A stretch of 64,000 nucleotides of DNA from the NCBI GenBank assembly GCA_965237635.1, contig CBDEFX010000001.1, forward strand, positions 1,054,001-1,118,000, in the 5' to 3' direction. This DNA is from CBDEFX01 sp965237635 (GTDB lineage Bacteria > Chloroflexota > Dehalococcoidia > Lucifugimonadales > CAUZJF01). The notes beneath the pieces are model-generated. The model saw only the letters and a program-made list of their open reading frames with translations. It was not told the DNA's origin and ran no database searches. The position numbers were made by a program, and so were the translations under genes. This document shows positions 25,430-33,986 of the stretch, piece by piece. How positions within the stretch are numbered: position 1 is the first letter of the stretch; each line of letters starts with the position of its first letter.

Positions 25430-26407
25430 GACAGTAGTGTGCCTCACAACAGCCGACGGAGAGGGTGGGGCCGTTGGGATCAGGCGTGGCGCCCAACGTA
25501 GGCCCTGATCCCTGTTACCCCGTACCGATCTGAGCTGGCGGAGCCCAGCTCGGATGAACGAGTGGGCCTATGGGAGTTCCAGTCCGCATCCGTAGAGTCC
25601 CCTAAGGAGCGCTCGCCATGGAGACGGAAGCGGGATACTGGGCTAGTCAGCCCGAGTGGTGCTCCCCAGTGTTGGCACCATGTCTTTGAGGGTGCGGCCG
25701 TAGGGATTGAAGCTATCTCTCTTGACGTTGGTGATCAATCGTTACTCCCCAACAAAGACAGAGACCGCCTCGGAGGGCGGTCTCGACCCTACCGCCGAAG
25801 AGATAGGGGCGGTAGAACAAGGCTACCATGAAGCCTCCATGTAGATCAACGTCGCTAGGCCGAACCAGTCGCTACGAGGTAGCCTCAACCTTCTCGTCTC
25901 GCGCTGCGAGAACCGCCACCATATCCCAATCCATCGCTAAGCTCAGCCAGTCCCCGCTAGCCGGCAAACTTAGGTACTAGAGGGGAGTTGATTCCTGGTG
26001 ATTAATCCGGAGGACCGCACCCACCCTCCCTCACTGCCGCCCTTACAGCAGATCGCACACGCCGACGGATACACCAACTTGACGAGACGTGACCAGCACC
26101 TTAGACTGAGGCCGCCTGCTTCATCAACATTCGATGGTGTTAACGTGTCACCAGTCGTTCGTACGATCCTGAAATGTAGGCGGCCATCGCCGCTGACATT
26201 TCCGCTTTCCGACGAAATCATCCCGCACCGGGACTCCAGCCTTGGCTTCTCTGAGTTAGGTCATTTTCGGGCCGTCAGCCGTGCTCCAACCCTCGACATT
26301 GCAATTGCAGCGACTCCCACCACACAACCGATACGCCGCTAGTGAACCTTCCCTCTAAGGACCTCGATCGATTCGTCCGAGCCCAAGCCTAAACGCCGAG
26401 GACAACC
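25430..26407. other. Noncoding region downstream of the recombinase relic
   Basis: No supported gene. It holds the recombinase downstream block (25,585-25,820) and, after about 25,830, the upstream region of the 64-residue gene and the peptidase gene. Short frames at 25,562 and 25,998 lack ribosome-binding sites and family resemblance. Confidence 0.4.
25585..25820 (+). repeat. Recombinase-associated block with hairpin, copy 1
   Basis: Contains TCCGTAGAGTCCCCT and, further on, AATCGTTACT, CCCAACAAAGACAGAGACCG and the hairpin GAGACCGCC/GGCGGTCTC (25,761-25,784). The same order occurs in shortened form at 34,798-34,950. Both copies lie just downstream of serine-recombinase debris and bracket the ubiquitin-like island in direct orientation. 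Confidence 0.65.
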
Positions 26408-26602
26408 ATGACTACCGAGCGAACGGACAACGACAGGGACCCTAGACCCGAAGCCGGCCACGCTCCGGAGCGGAGGACCATTCCCGCCAGCGAAGTGGGA
26501 TTGTCACTCACACTCAGCGAGGAGACAATAAAGGAGTTTGATCGGATTCAAGAGGAGACGATCAGGGCCGCAGAGAAGGATCAGAACTTCTCATGGCGGT
26601 GA
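26408..26602 (+). CDS. Small hydrophilic protein beside the cysteine peptidase
   Basis: A 64-residue charged protein (MTTERTDNDRDPRPEAGHAP at the start, LTLSEETIKEFDRIQEETIR near the end), predicted disordered then helical. A CGAGGACAACC stretch precedes the ATG. It ends 54 nt before the peptidase start on the same strand, so the two are probably co-transcribed. It could be a partner, inhibitor or substrate of the peptidase; no family is recognised. Confidence 0.55.
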   Translation: MTTERTDNDRDPRPEAGHAPERRTIPASEVGLSLTLSEETIKEFDRIQEETIRAAEKDQNFSWR

Positions 26603-26656
26603 CCCTCGCGTCCACCCACGACTCCCCAAGCCTCACCGCCGATTTGCACCACATCA

Positions 26657-28234
26657 ATGAAAATAACCCATACAGTCGAGCCCCTCGACAGTCTAGAATC
26701 TTGGTCGCGGCTCGCCGACCTACTCGGTGGAGAGGCCATTGACGTAGTACGCAACACGATCCGGCATCTTCGCGTACTCAACGTCAAATCCTACGTCCTT
26801 GAAGACCCCTACATCGACCAAGACTACTCTTCGGACTACTCGCAGTTCTATGCCCGCACGTTCCGCACCTACGATCGACTCTGCAAGCGCATCCACTTTT
26901 TTTCGCGCGACATCTCGCCTCTGCTACAGCGGCCCCTATCGACGATTCAACTCAGTCGCCTAGGTGGCTTTGGTGAGGAGAACTATCGCGGCTTCTGCGT
27001 CATCCGTCCCTTGTCAACCGCCCCGGTCGGGAGGACGGTTCTCCAGGCTCGCTTGGCCAGCCGTTTCAACATGGAAGCCACCGTGACGTGCCGTGCCAAC
27101 ATCGACGCTCACCTTTTGGGTGCCCGTCTACAGGTCGCTGGCACTTCCTTCCTTCAGCAGGACACTCGTGTCGGTGCATGCGCCCAAGTCGCGATCTGGG
27201 CAGGCATGAGACACATGCACGCAAGATACAACTACAACTGGGTGTCCGTGGCTGACATTACGAGGTTCGCCAGACCCCCATCCGTGACAGAGGCCGCCTC
27301 GCTGCCCAACGCCTCGGACCGTCTATCATCAGACGCGATGGTACGCGCAATAGCCGAGGCAGGCTATCAGCCTCTCTGCCTCTTCCGTCCAGACATCGGC
27401 GATGCCATACTCCCATACGTCGAGTCGGGCATTCCCGTCATTCTCGGTCTCGACATCGGCGGTTCGGTTGGCCATGCCGTCACTGTCATCGGCCGCGTGT
27501 TCGCGAAGCAGGTAAACCCAACCAACCGCGCTAGCGACTATGTCCCTGCCTTTATTGTCCACGATGACCAAAGTGGTCCGTACATGTGGCTCCCTGCTGA
27601 CAAGGATGCAAGCTCGACTCATTCCTTCGAAGACGACACCATCAGACACGACGCAGGCAGTGGTCCCATCGAACTGAATGTGCAGTCCCACGCCGTTTTG
27701 GCTATAGCCCTGATGTCTACCAGAGTCTTCTCTACAGCAGCTCGCGCCGAACATAACGCACGGAGCCAAATCAACGAGATTCTGAAGGATATGCCCAATG
27801 CCCGTCGTGCTCTCGCCAAGCTAAACATGCCCGTAAACGAGATGCTGATGGACGAGTTGCAGGCGGCCCATAGCGCCGGCAACATCGTACTAAGGACATA
27901 CCTTACATCCGCAGCCGGCTACCGGCGCCACCTCGCCCAAGGCTCCGCAAGCGACGACCTGAAAGATGCGCTCCTAGACCTCCACTTGCCCCATTTCACA
28001 TGGATCACCGAGATCTCCACCATTGATTCGTACAATCAGCCCTCTCCTGGGATGCGCCGCATCTACGGCCACACGGTCATGGATGCCACCTCAACCGCCG
28101 AGCGTGGCGACGGATTACTTGTGCTCCACATTCCCGGCCTCCTCATCACCAGCGACCCCAATGGCCGACGCCCAGAGGAAATCACGGCCATTAAGGACGA
28201 CAGGCTGTACGAGTGCCGAGAAAAGCGTCTTTAG
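26657..28234 (+). CDS. Papain-fold (C39-like) cysteine peptidase-like protein
   Basis: A 525-residue soluble protein. The middle holds a likely catalytic triad in papain/C39 order: Cys in RVGACAQVAIWAGMRHMHAR (about residue 175), His in GGSVGHAVTVIGR (about 273) and Asp in PAFIVHDDQSGPYMWL (about 299). The N-terminal 165 residues and C-terminal 190 residues match nothing I recognise; the N-terminal part may read a partner. There is no signal peptide, so it acts inside the cell. Its 3' end overlaps that of the second JAB-E1 gene by 4 nt, converging on the Ubl operon. A role in removing or processing a ubiquitin-like tag is attractive but is inference. Confidence 0.7.
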   Translation: MKITHTVEPLDSLESWSRLADLLGGEAIDVVRNTIRHLRVLNVKSYVLEDPYIDQDYSSDYSQFYARTFRTYDRLCKRIHFFSRDISPLLQRPLSTIQLSRLGGFGEENYRGFCVIRPLSTAPVGRTVLQARLASRFNMEATVTCRANIDAHLLGARLQVAGTSFLQQDTRVGACAQVAIWAGMRHMHARYNYNWVSVADITRFARPPSVTEAASLPNASDRLSSDAMVRAIAEAGYQPLCLFRPDIGDAILPYVESGIPVILGLDIGGSVGHAVTVIGRVFAKQVNPTNRASDYVPAFIVHDDQSGPYMWLPADKDASSTHSFEDDTIRHDAGSGPIELNVQSHAVLAIALMSTRVFSTAARAEHNARSQINEILKDMPNARRALAKLNMPVNEMLMDELQAAHSAGNIVLRTYLTSAAGYRRHLAQGSASDDLKDALLDLHLPHFTWITEISTIDSYNQPSPGMRRIYGHTVMDATSTAERGDGLLVLHIPGLLITSDPNGRRPEEITAIKDDRLYECREKRL

Positions 28235-29652
28235 CCTCGAACCAGCTTAGTTGGCAAAGTCCCGTTGTCGCCCATTCCCCAACGACTGTGTTCTCCCGCC
28301 GAACACTCGGCGCAGTCCGCGTCCCGTCGCGGCATATCGTAACCCGCCAAGCCGCGACGGGAGTTCCAGCGGAACCACCCAGTCTCGGCATCGTCATATT
28401 TGAGGCCTGTCAAATGGAACAGGAAGTCGTCTGCTGCGTGAGCGCAAGCTATAGCATTCATCGTCACCACACTAGGAGCGGCCACGCCCGGGTCGTCCAA
28501 GTATGAGTAGCCACGCCTGGCTGCTTCCGGCACCGCCTCGTCCTGTAACCTCGCAGGGCTGATAAGTCCGTTGCACCAAAGGCATCCCTGCTCTGGAGTG
28601 ACCATACGGCTGACACAAAACACATTTCCGACCGTCCCATCCTCCGATACTGGGATTTTCGCCCCCACCTGGATGCCAGGAATCCCGTATTGGTGCACGA
28701 TGGCGTTGAACAGCAGCCGAGCCCCCATTGTGTCTGCCGCAAGAAACAGGAAATCGCAGTCGGTGAAGCGTCCCGCGACGTCGGCGTCTAGAAAGTCTCT
28801 TGCCAAGACCTCGATTCGCGCGTCGCGGTTGGCGCGACGAATGTTGCGGGCAGCCATTCGCACCTTATGACTCCTTAATCGATCTGCGATCCACCGCGGC
28901 AACCATGACGGCAAGACTGCATCACGGCGGCGTGCTGCGACTAGACGCGGCAGGTTCGAGTCCTCGGCCCTTTCCGGATCCGCGAGCACGAATTCGCCAA
29001 CCCCCAGGCGCCCCAGAAGTTCCGCCAACACCGAGCCTGCGCCTCCCAAACCCACGATTCCTACTCGGGTCCGGCGCAGCAGTTCCTGACCGGCGTCACC
29101 GAACAGCCGGCTCTGTCGGTCGTACATTCCGACGGCAGCAACCCCAGTCTTCGGCTTCGGGAACAACAGTTGTCGCCGGTGCCCGATGACGGCCGCGTGG
29201 TCTAGCGATGCGCGTCTGCAACCCGGAAACCACAAGTCGCCTGCCATGGCAGACCGGGCCAGCACAAGCGCTCCAACCGGCATGCCTCGTGCGATGTCGA
29301 GGAGAGCCGGGTACCCTCGTTCGTGAGACGCCATATCAGGCTCGGAGAATCCCACCGAGTCGGTCCCGCCGTGGTTATGAATGGCTAGATACGCTAGCCT
29401 GCGGTCTCTCGCCCGCAGGATCTTACTCTGGATGAATTCAGCCTTTAACATGCGGTAGCCCCGCTTCCCGGGCACGTAGTCCAAGCGGTCCTTGGCCAAG
29501 TGAAGCTCCCGCGCAACCAGCCTCAGGCCGCGATCCGACTCGCAGACTCCCGCCAGCATCACGGCGCCGTGCTCGTCACCGTCACCAGGAAACAGGTGGC
29601 TCTTCAGCTCCGCGTACAGTCCCTCTGGAATCGTCAGCCGCCAGGGGCTCAT
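28231..29652 (-). CDS. JAB peptidase-E1 (ThiF) fusion of Ubl cassette 2
   Basis: A 473-residue fusion. The N-terminal JAB/JAMM domain has a likely Glu in DEHGAVMLAG and the metal motif HNHGGTDSVGFSEPD (H92, H94, S103, D106). The C-terminal E1-like Rossmann domain has GLGGAG (about 201-206), NLPRLVA, and zinc-type Cys pairs GCLWC and DCAEC. JAB domains cut ubiquitin-like tags; E1 domains adenylate the tag C-terminus. I chose the ATG at 29,652 because it overlaps the E2-like stop as ATGA; an ATG 18 nt upstream is also possible. It is the last gene of the operon and a diverged paralogue of the gene at 31,156. Confidence 0.9.
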   Translation of the reverse strand: MSPWRLTIPEGLYAELKSHLFPGDGDEHGAVMLAGVCESDRGLRLVARELHLAKDRLDYVPGKRGYRMLKAEFIQSKILRARDRRLAYLAIHNHGGTDSVGFSEPDMASHERGYPALLDIARGMPVGALVLARSAMAGDLWFPGCRRASLDHAAVIGHRRQLLFPKPKTGVAAVGMYDRQSRLFGDAGQELLRRTRVGIVGLGGAGSVLAELLGRLGVGEFVLADPERAEDSNLPRLVAARRRDAVLPSWLPRWIADRLRSHKVRMAARNIRRANRDARIEVLARDFLDADVAGRFTDCDFLFLAADTMGARLLFNAIVHQYGIPGIQVGAKIPVSEDGTVGNVFCVSRMVTPEQGCLWCNGLISPARLQDEAVPEAARRGYSYLDDPGVAAPSVVTMNAIACAHAADDFLFHLTGLKYDDAETGWFRWNSRRGLAGYDMPRRDADCAECSAGEHSRWGMGDNGTLPTKLVRG

Positions 29653-30041
29653 GTTTGGGATTTCATCCATGTGACCACCTTCAACAGTTTCAACGCCGCC
29701 GTGTCCGCTTCAGGATTCAGCCTGTTCGATCGGCGCGAAATCTGTATCGCCGGCTGACCTTGGAACGACGCCGTTCCGAAGCCACCACCCAAACTGCCGC
29801 CGTCCGATCTCGCTAGGTCCGCATCCGTAAAATGCGGGTATACGTCAGAGTACGGATACTGGAATGTGATGCGGAATCCAAACCAAATTTCGGTCTGCAC
29901 ATAGGGGCATCCCATCGGGACACCCTGGACTACTACAATCGCTCCTCCCGACCCGTCCGCTTCCGCCTCCACGTCGCATCCCTCAAACGTGCAGCGAATC
30001 TCTTCTATGGCCTTCGCCACCGCCGGGATGATCGTACTCAT
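29649..30041 (-). CDS. Prokaryotic E2-like protein of Ubl cassette 2
   Basis: A 130-residue protein with the family E pattern: strand FGFRITFQYPYSDVYPHFTD, then GQPAIQISRRSNRLNPEADT and a final helix ALKLLKVVTWM. It resembles the Prok-E2_E group, which keeps the ubiquitin-conjugating fold without the classical active-site Cys. Three Cys occur (C17, C22, C45), none at a canonical E2 position. It overlaps the upstream Ubl gene and the downstream JAB-E1 gene by 4 nt each (ATGA). It should accept or position the Ubl between E1 and target; whether it works by thioester is open. Confidence 0.8.
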   Translation of the reverse strand: MSTIIPAVAKAIEEIRCTFEGCDVEAEADGSGGAIVVVQGVPMGCPYVQTEIWFGFRITFQYPYSDVYPHFTDADLARSDGGSLGGGFGTASFQGQPAIQISRRSNRLNPEADTAALKLLKVVTWMKSQT

Positions 30042-30376
30042 GAGTTGTCGTCGTTCTCGATCGCCAGGAAGCGCTCGCCGTCGCGCACCTCGATTTCTTC
30101 CTCGTCCCCAACCAGCTTCGTCTTTCCACCGCCGAGCTCGATGCTCAGCACGAAGTCCTCCTTGATGTTCACGTCCTGTTCGATAGCCGCCTTCTTGACG
30201 GTCACACCAGTCTGCTTCCTGCCTTCGAGCACCACCGGCTTGTCATTCACCGTCACATCAATCTTGCCGTCGTCACCCATGTTCGTGACCTCCTGTCCCT
30301 TGTCCTCATATATCTGTCTCGCTGCCGAGACGGCAGCCTCATGTTCCGATTGCTTTTTGATCTGACGAACAGCCAT
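30038..30376 (-). CDS. Multiubiquitin-type Ubl protein of cassette 2
   Basis: A 112-residue protein. A helical N-terminal tail (residues 1-35) is followed by a beta-grasp-like part: KIDVTVNDKPVVLEGRKQTG, VTVKKAAIEQDVNIKEDFVL, then IEVRDGERFLAIENDDNS. The pattern fits the Multiubiquitin family (one Ubl unit here). It ends in Asn-Ser, not Gly, so it would need trimming before E1 activation, unless it is a non-conjugated partner. The ATG at 30,376 is chosen; the longer frame to 30,586 is only read-through. It overlaps the E2-like start by 4 nt. Confidence 0.78.
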   Translation of the reverse strand: MAVRQIKKQSEHEAAVSAARQIYEDKGQEVTNMGDDGKIDVTVNDKPVVLEGRKQTGVTVKKAAIEQDVNIKEDFVLSIELGGGKTKLVGDEEEIEVRDGERFLAIENDDNS

Positions 30377-30392
30377 GACTATTGGTTGCCCC

Positions 30393-31187
30393 TTAGGTAT
30401 TTGTGATTGGTACATGTTGGACTTGGTCGCCAGCGATGGCACTCTTACTATGATTCGCTGCTTGCATGGTCTCTGTTTGCCCCGCCGCGCCACCAAGGGT
30501 CTCCACCGTGACTCCCGGCGCTGTTCGACTTCTGCCGCGAGAGGACCACATATGGTCTTTCGCACGCATTGTCCAGGGCCTCGCATGTTTTGCCAGAACC
30601 CTCAATGGCTGGAGCATGCGCGCTAATGTTTGATCAGATGGTGAGGACTTTGGAATGTCTACTATGTTCTTGTACGCCGTCATGACTGCCGCCATCATTG
30701 CGAACAGAATTGGTAAGATTGCCATCAATGCCACATTGGCCACAGTCTCTTGATCTGTTCCGCCGATTGTCTCCATGTCAGTGATTAGACCCCTCATCGC
30801 CGCGATCACTACAGCCACGGCACCATACGCAAGACCTCCTGATAGCACACCTGATGTCAGCCCATGTCCCAGGTATTCGGTCCATCTCAGATTGTGGTCG
30901 TTCCTACGCTTGATTAGTACGATCAACTTGGACAAGAACGCCACAATCATTGCCCCCAGTGTCCAGGCTAAAAGTATCTGATACTTGACGGTCACATTGT
31001 CGCCAAAGGCGGCCACGTTAATGCTCCAACCCAACAGCTGGGCCGAGACTCCCAGAGATGTCATGACGATCAGCGTGCCCGCCAAAGATAAAGACAGAAC
31101 GACCGCCCACTTGAGTATCGACAACCCTACGCCCATCGCTGTTCGCTCGTTCCAACTACTTCGCAGCTTTGATGTATCGCTGGACAT
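30393..31187 (-). CDS. Four-helix membrane protein between the two Ubl cassettes
   Basis: A 264-residue protein with four predicted membrane helices at about residues 21-45, 70-92, 108-131 and 149-172. A soluble tail of about 90 basic, Ser/Thr-rich residues (AKHARPWTMRAKDHMWSSRG) faces the cytoplasm by the positive-inside rule. I recognise no family. Its start overlaps the 3' end of JAB-E1 of cassette 1 by 32 nt and it ends 16 nt before the Ubl of cassette 2, so it is part of the same operon. It could be the membrane effector or the target of conjugation, as in defence systems that pair a sensor with a membrane protein; this is inference. Confidence 0.8.
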   Translation of the reverse strand: MSSDTSKLRSSWNERTAMGVGLSILKWAVVLSLSLAGTLIVMTSLGVSAQLLGWSINVAAFGDNVTVKYQILLAWTLGAMIVAFLSKLIVLIKRRNDHNLRWTEYLGHGLTSGVLSGGLAYGAVAVVIAAMRGLITDMETIGGTDQETVANVALMAILPILFAMMAAVMTAYKNIVDIPKSSPSDQTLARMLQPLRVLAKHARPWTMRAKDHMWSSRGRSRTAPGVTVETLGGAAGQTETMQAANHSKSAIAGDQVQHVPITNT

Positions 31188-32529
31188 CTGCTTCCTCCCC
31201 TTTGCCCCTTATTGCGGAGCACTGGTAGCAGTCGGGGTCAGGATTTGGCGTCGGGGTGGTGACGACACCCATCTCACCCCGGTATTTGAGCACTGCCCGT
31301 GGTTTCCTGGGCATACCAGTAGCCGCATGCATGAACTCCGTCACTCCAAGAGAGGCGACTACGCCGTTAATGGACACGACTGAGGGTCCAACTCGTCCCA
31401 GTTCCCTCAGTCGAATGCCATAGATGTCTGCGTAGTCCTTTCTCTGTTTGTCGCTCATCAAGTCGATCCGAGCCGCCTCAAGGTCCAGTTCGTCGTAACA
31501 GACTAGGCAACCCGGACCATCCAACACCGCACACACCCTACCTCCATAGTTCGTGCCCCCTTCGACGATATCTGACGCCAAATCGAAGTAGGGCTTCTCG
31601 TAGGCCAAGCACAGTTCGTTGAGGACCAGCCGTGACCCATCGTTGTCCAGACACCCGAACACGTAGTCACACTCGATAATGGCATCGAAGGCTGGCTGAC
31701 TCCGAAGGTCATCAGAGATAGAGATGACGCCTACCTCTGGATTGATTTCCCCGGTAAGGCGTCTCCCGAGGTCAACCTTGAGCAAGCCAGGAACAGGATC
31801 ATCTTGTCTGAGTCCCACGTAGCGATTGCGGTTCGTCTCCTCCACTTCTTCGGAGTCGATCAAGACCAGGGTCCCTACTCCAAGAAGCGCAAGCTGCTGG
31901 ACAACGTGGGTACCCAGGCCCCCCACGCCAACGACGGCAACGTTGGCCGCCGCAAGAGCATCCTGGCCACTTTGGCCAAAGAAGCCAGCATTGCGGTCAT
32001 ATCGCGGGCTATCTGCGACAAGGGACGAGAGCTTGGTGGGTTCGAACACTCCGTCACCGGCGACGATTGCGTCTAGGTGCTGAGGTGTGTCGGGGTCTAT
32101 CACCCAGGCAAGGCCATCAAATCCGGTGTGGGCGAACACCACAGCGAAATAGGGTCTCCCTCTGAGGCGCCACCAGACATGAGGAACGAACTCCCTTAGC
32201 CCGCGCCGGTCAAATGGGGAGAATCTTGCTGGCTGCGGCCCAAGATGGGAGTGGAATTCGACGATGGACGCTCCAAGGTCGTGAGCTCGCTTGATGACAC
32301 TGGCCCGGAATTCGTCCGTGAGCTCTATGTGGAACCAACTATTCTCAACGAAGCCGTCAGGAGGAACGGGACACCACTCGACATGTTCGTAGACATCGGT
32401 AACGCCGTCCTGAGTCGCCGGCATGACGAACATGAACCCCGCGGACTCTGATTCTGCGTTCTTGTCAAGGAGATGTGCCTGGATCTCTTCGTAGACGCTG
32501 CTGGGAACATGGAGAACAACTCGACCCAC
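31156..32529 (-). CDS. JAB peptidase-E1 (ThiF) fusion of Ubl cassette 1
   Basis: A 457-residue fusion. JAB part: likely Glu in ESESAGFMFV (about 28) and metal motif EFHSHLGPQPARFSPFD (H93, H95, S104, D107). E1 part: GVGGLGTHVVQQLALLG (about 201-217), IDSEEVEETNRNRYVG, and Cys pairs GCLVC and DCYQC for zinc. All catalytic residues are present. I chose the GTG at 32,529, which sits 1 nt past the E2-like stop with AGGAGGGGG before it; the frame open further upstream only reads through the E2-like gene. Same layout as the gene at 28,231, but the two proteins are clearly diverged. Confidence 0.9.
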   Translation of the reverse strand: MGRVVLHVPSSVYEEIQAHLLDKNAESESAGFMFVMPATQDGVTDVYEHVEWCPVPPDGFVENSWFHIELTDEFRASVIKRAHDLGASIVEFHSHLGPQPARFSPFDRRGLREFVPHVWWRLRGRPYFAVVFAHTGFDGLAWVIDPDTPQHLDAIVAGDGVFEPTKLSSLVADSPRYDRNAGFFGQSGQDALAAANVAVVGVGGLGTHVVQQLALLGVGTLVLIDSEEVEETNRNRYVGLRQDDPVPGLLKVDLGRRLTGEINPEVGVISISDDLRSQPAFDAIIECDYVFGCLDNDGSRLVLNELCLAYEKPYFDLASDIVEGGTNYGGRVCAVLDGPGCLVCYDELDLEAARIDLMSDKQRKDYADIYGIRLRELGRVGPSVVSINGVVASLGVTEFMHAATGMPRKPRAVLKYRGEMGVVTTPTPNPDPDCYQCSAIRGKGEEADVQRYIKAAK

Positions 32530-32530
32530 G

Positions 32531-32920
32531 TTAAGCCCCCTCCTGGAACCTGTCCACGAACCCACGGGACCACTGCAGAAGGTTGGAACCCCTTCGGACA
32601 TCTCCTGTTGGCTTCCACTCGTTAGGGGTCCACGAAAACTGTCCCCAGGTCCCCTCGAAGGGTGGTTCATTGGATGCCGTGTCCGTGTAGTTGTTCGGAA
32701 TAGCCCCCTCGAACTGTATCCCCGAATGAACGTAGAAACCGTACGGCGGGGCTGTGGGATAGCCATCGCTGATTTGGAACACCACATCCGTTGCCACTCT
32801 GTTCCATCCTCCGGGAAGTGGGTACGACGGCAGGCATACCCAGTGGCCCTCCGCTTGATACATGGCATCGGGGAACGCCTGTTGGATCAGGGCCAACTCG
32901 GCCTGAATGCGCTCCGTCAC
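32531..32920 (-). CDS. Prokaryotic E2-like protein of Ubl cassette 1
   Basis: A 129-residue protein with the Prok-E2_E pattern: GWNRVATDVVFQISDGYPTA, PPYGFYVHSGIQF, then GQFSWTPNEWKPTGDVRRGS and NLLQWSRGFVDRF. The single Cys (HWVCLPSY, about residue 29) is far from the usual E2 active site, as in the noncanonical family. It ends 1 nt before the JAB-E1 start and begins 5 nt after the Ubl stop. Confidence 0.82.
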   Translation of the reverse strand: MTERIQAELALIQQAFPDAMYQAEGHWVCLPSYPLPGGWNRVATDVVFQISDGYPTAPPYGFYVHSGIQFEGAIPNNYTDTASNEPPFEGTWGQFSWTPNEWKPTGDVRRGSNLLQWSRGFVDRFQEGA

Positions 32921-32925
32921 GATGC

Positions 32926-33168
32926 CTAACCCCGCTTGAACCTGATCTTCTTCGAGAAACCGATGCCCGGCCTGAGCTTGATCTCCTCGCCCGGCTCCAG
33001 GGTTCGTTCGGTGCCGTCCTCCAGGTCTATCAGGACAACCCCCTCTGAGATGTCCCAGCCGCCCAAGGATGCGACCTCTTCTGGCGTGATGGTGTCCTTA
33101 TCCCATGGCTTGTACGCACCCTCGATGTCCACTTCGTACTTGTGGTACTCTACTTGCTGTGTCACCAT
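32926..33168 (-). CDS. Multiubiquitin-type Ubl protein of cassette 1, C-terminal Gly
   Basis: An 80-residue protein: YEVDIEGAYKPWDKDTITPE, then EVASLGGWDISEGVVLIDLE, a turn with EDGTERTLEPGEEIKL and the end GIGFSKKIRFKRG. This is the beta-grasp pattern of the Multiubiquitin/Ubl family, with a single C-terminal Gly directly at the stop. A mature C-terminal Gly is what an E1 needs, so no trimming would be required. A GGGAGG site lies before the ATG at 33,168; an ATG 18 nt upstream is possible. It is the first gene of the conjugation part of the operon. Confidence 0.82.
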   Translation of the reverse strand: MVTQQVEYHKYEVDIEGAYKPWDKDTITPEEVASLGGWDISEGVVLIDLEDGTERTLEPGEEIKLRPGIGFSKKIRFKRG

Positions 33169-33221
33169 AGTCCTCCCGGCTGCCAAGCAGTCTCAGACAG
33201 CCCTCGTAGTATTTCAGCCTA

Positions 33222-33242
33222 TGTACGCTGATGTTGCGTACA
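33222..33242. promoter_or_regulatory. Operator-like palindrome before the first Ubl gene
   Basis: TGTACGC and GCGTACA form a perfect 7-bp inverted repeat with a 7-bp centre, in the 72-bp gap between the peptidase gene and the Ubl gene. An A-run (GCAAAAAAACC) lies next to it. It could bind the XRE protein encoded upstream and allow separate control of the conjugation genes. Confidence 0.5.
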
Positions 33243-33258
33243 GCGTAGCAAAAAAACC

Positions 33259-33984
33259 CTATAGCGTCAACTGGCCGTTGGCGGAGTTCGGGAATAGCTC
33301 CCCAACTTTAATCCGGGCCACGACGGGGTTCACGTCAAAGGTATCAGCAAGACGGTGAGCGGCCTCTTCCCGTCTCGTATCATCCAGCGCTCTGATCCCA
33401 AGAAGACCCTGTGACACCAGAATTGGATCAAGCGCCTCGTGCACCAACTTCCTTGGTAGGAGTAGAACGCCGATGACCTTGTTGGCCTGAAACTCCCACC
33501 ACCTGCCATCGTAGCCCTGGTTCCTCGTTCCCTCGGGGGAGTCCGCAACGGTGCCGGGGCGGCATAAGATGGTCTGCTTCTTCTCATCCAGGTCGTCGCC
33601 GAAAAGGGAGCGCGCCCCCGCCCTACGCTCCAGGGCGAACAGGTGGCCGTGTAGCAGGATATGGCCAGCCTCGTGAGCAAGCGTGCTGTTCATCCGGCGC
33701 TCAGCGACTCTTGTACCTTCCTCTGAAAGTAACCTGGAGACTACTACTTCCACCGGACCCTTCGGACCGAACCTCGTGAAACCAAGTATGCCGTCCGGCA
33801 CGTCCTCATACTTGGGAACAATGCCGTACCGCTTCTCAATGAAGCGATCCACGCGTATCGGTTGTGGAGTTGCCGGAAGAAGACCGACCTTGCTGAGCTC
33901 ATCTATGGCGATTGGCTCAATGTCCGAGTCCTCGTAGTAGGGCCGCTCTACGAATGGTCCTGACTGCGTCCTCAGCATCCTCAT
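33259..33984 (-). CDS. ImmA/IrrE-type metallopeptidase
   Basis: A 241-residue protein with the zinc peptidase motif HEAGH in MNSTLAHEAGHILLHGHLFA (about residues 104-123), and downstream WEFQANKVIGVLLLPRKLV, where the Glu is the usual third zinc ligand. ImmA/IrrE peptidases cut HTH repressors and switch on the genes those repress, often after DNA damage. Its start lies 2 nt after the stop of an XRE gene, the usual regulator-peptidase pair. It most likely cleaves that repressor and so induces the Ubl operon. Confidence 0.9.
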   Translation of the reverse strand: MRMLRTQSGPFVERPYYEDSDIEPIAIDELSKVGLLPATPQPIRVDRFIEKRYGIVPKYEDVPDGILGFTRFGPKGPVEVVVSRLLSEEGTRVAERRMNSTLAHEAGHILLHGHLFALERRAGARSLFGDDLDEKKQTILCRPGTVADSPEGTRNQGYDGRWWEFQANKVIGVLLLPRKLVHEALDPILVSQGLLGIRALDDTRREEAAHRLADTFDVNPVVARIKVGELFPNSANGQLTL

Positions 33985-33986
33985 CG

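Noticed and set aside
25998..26342. A 114-codon plus-strand frame before the peptidase genes
   Set aside because: No ribosome-binding site, Pro/Thr/Arg-rich composition and no family resemblance.
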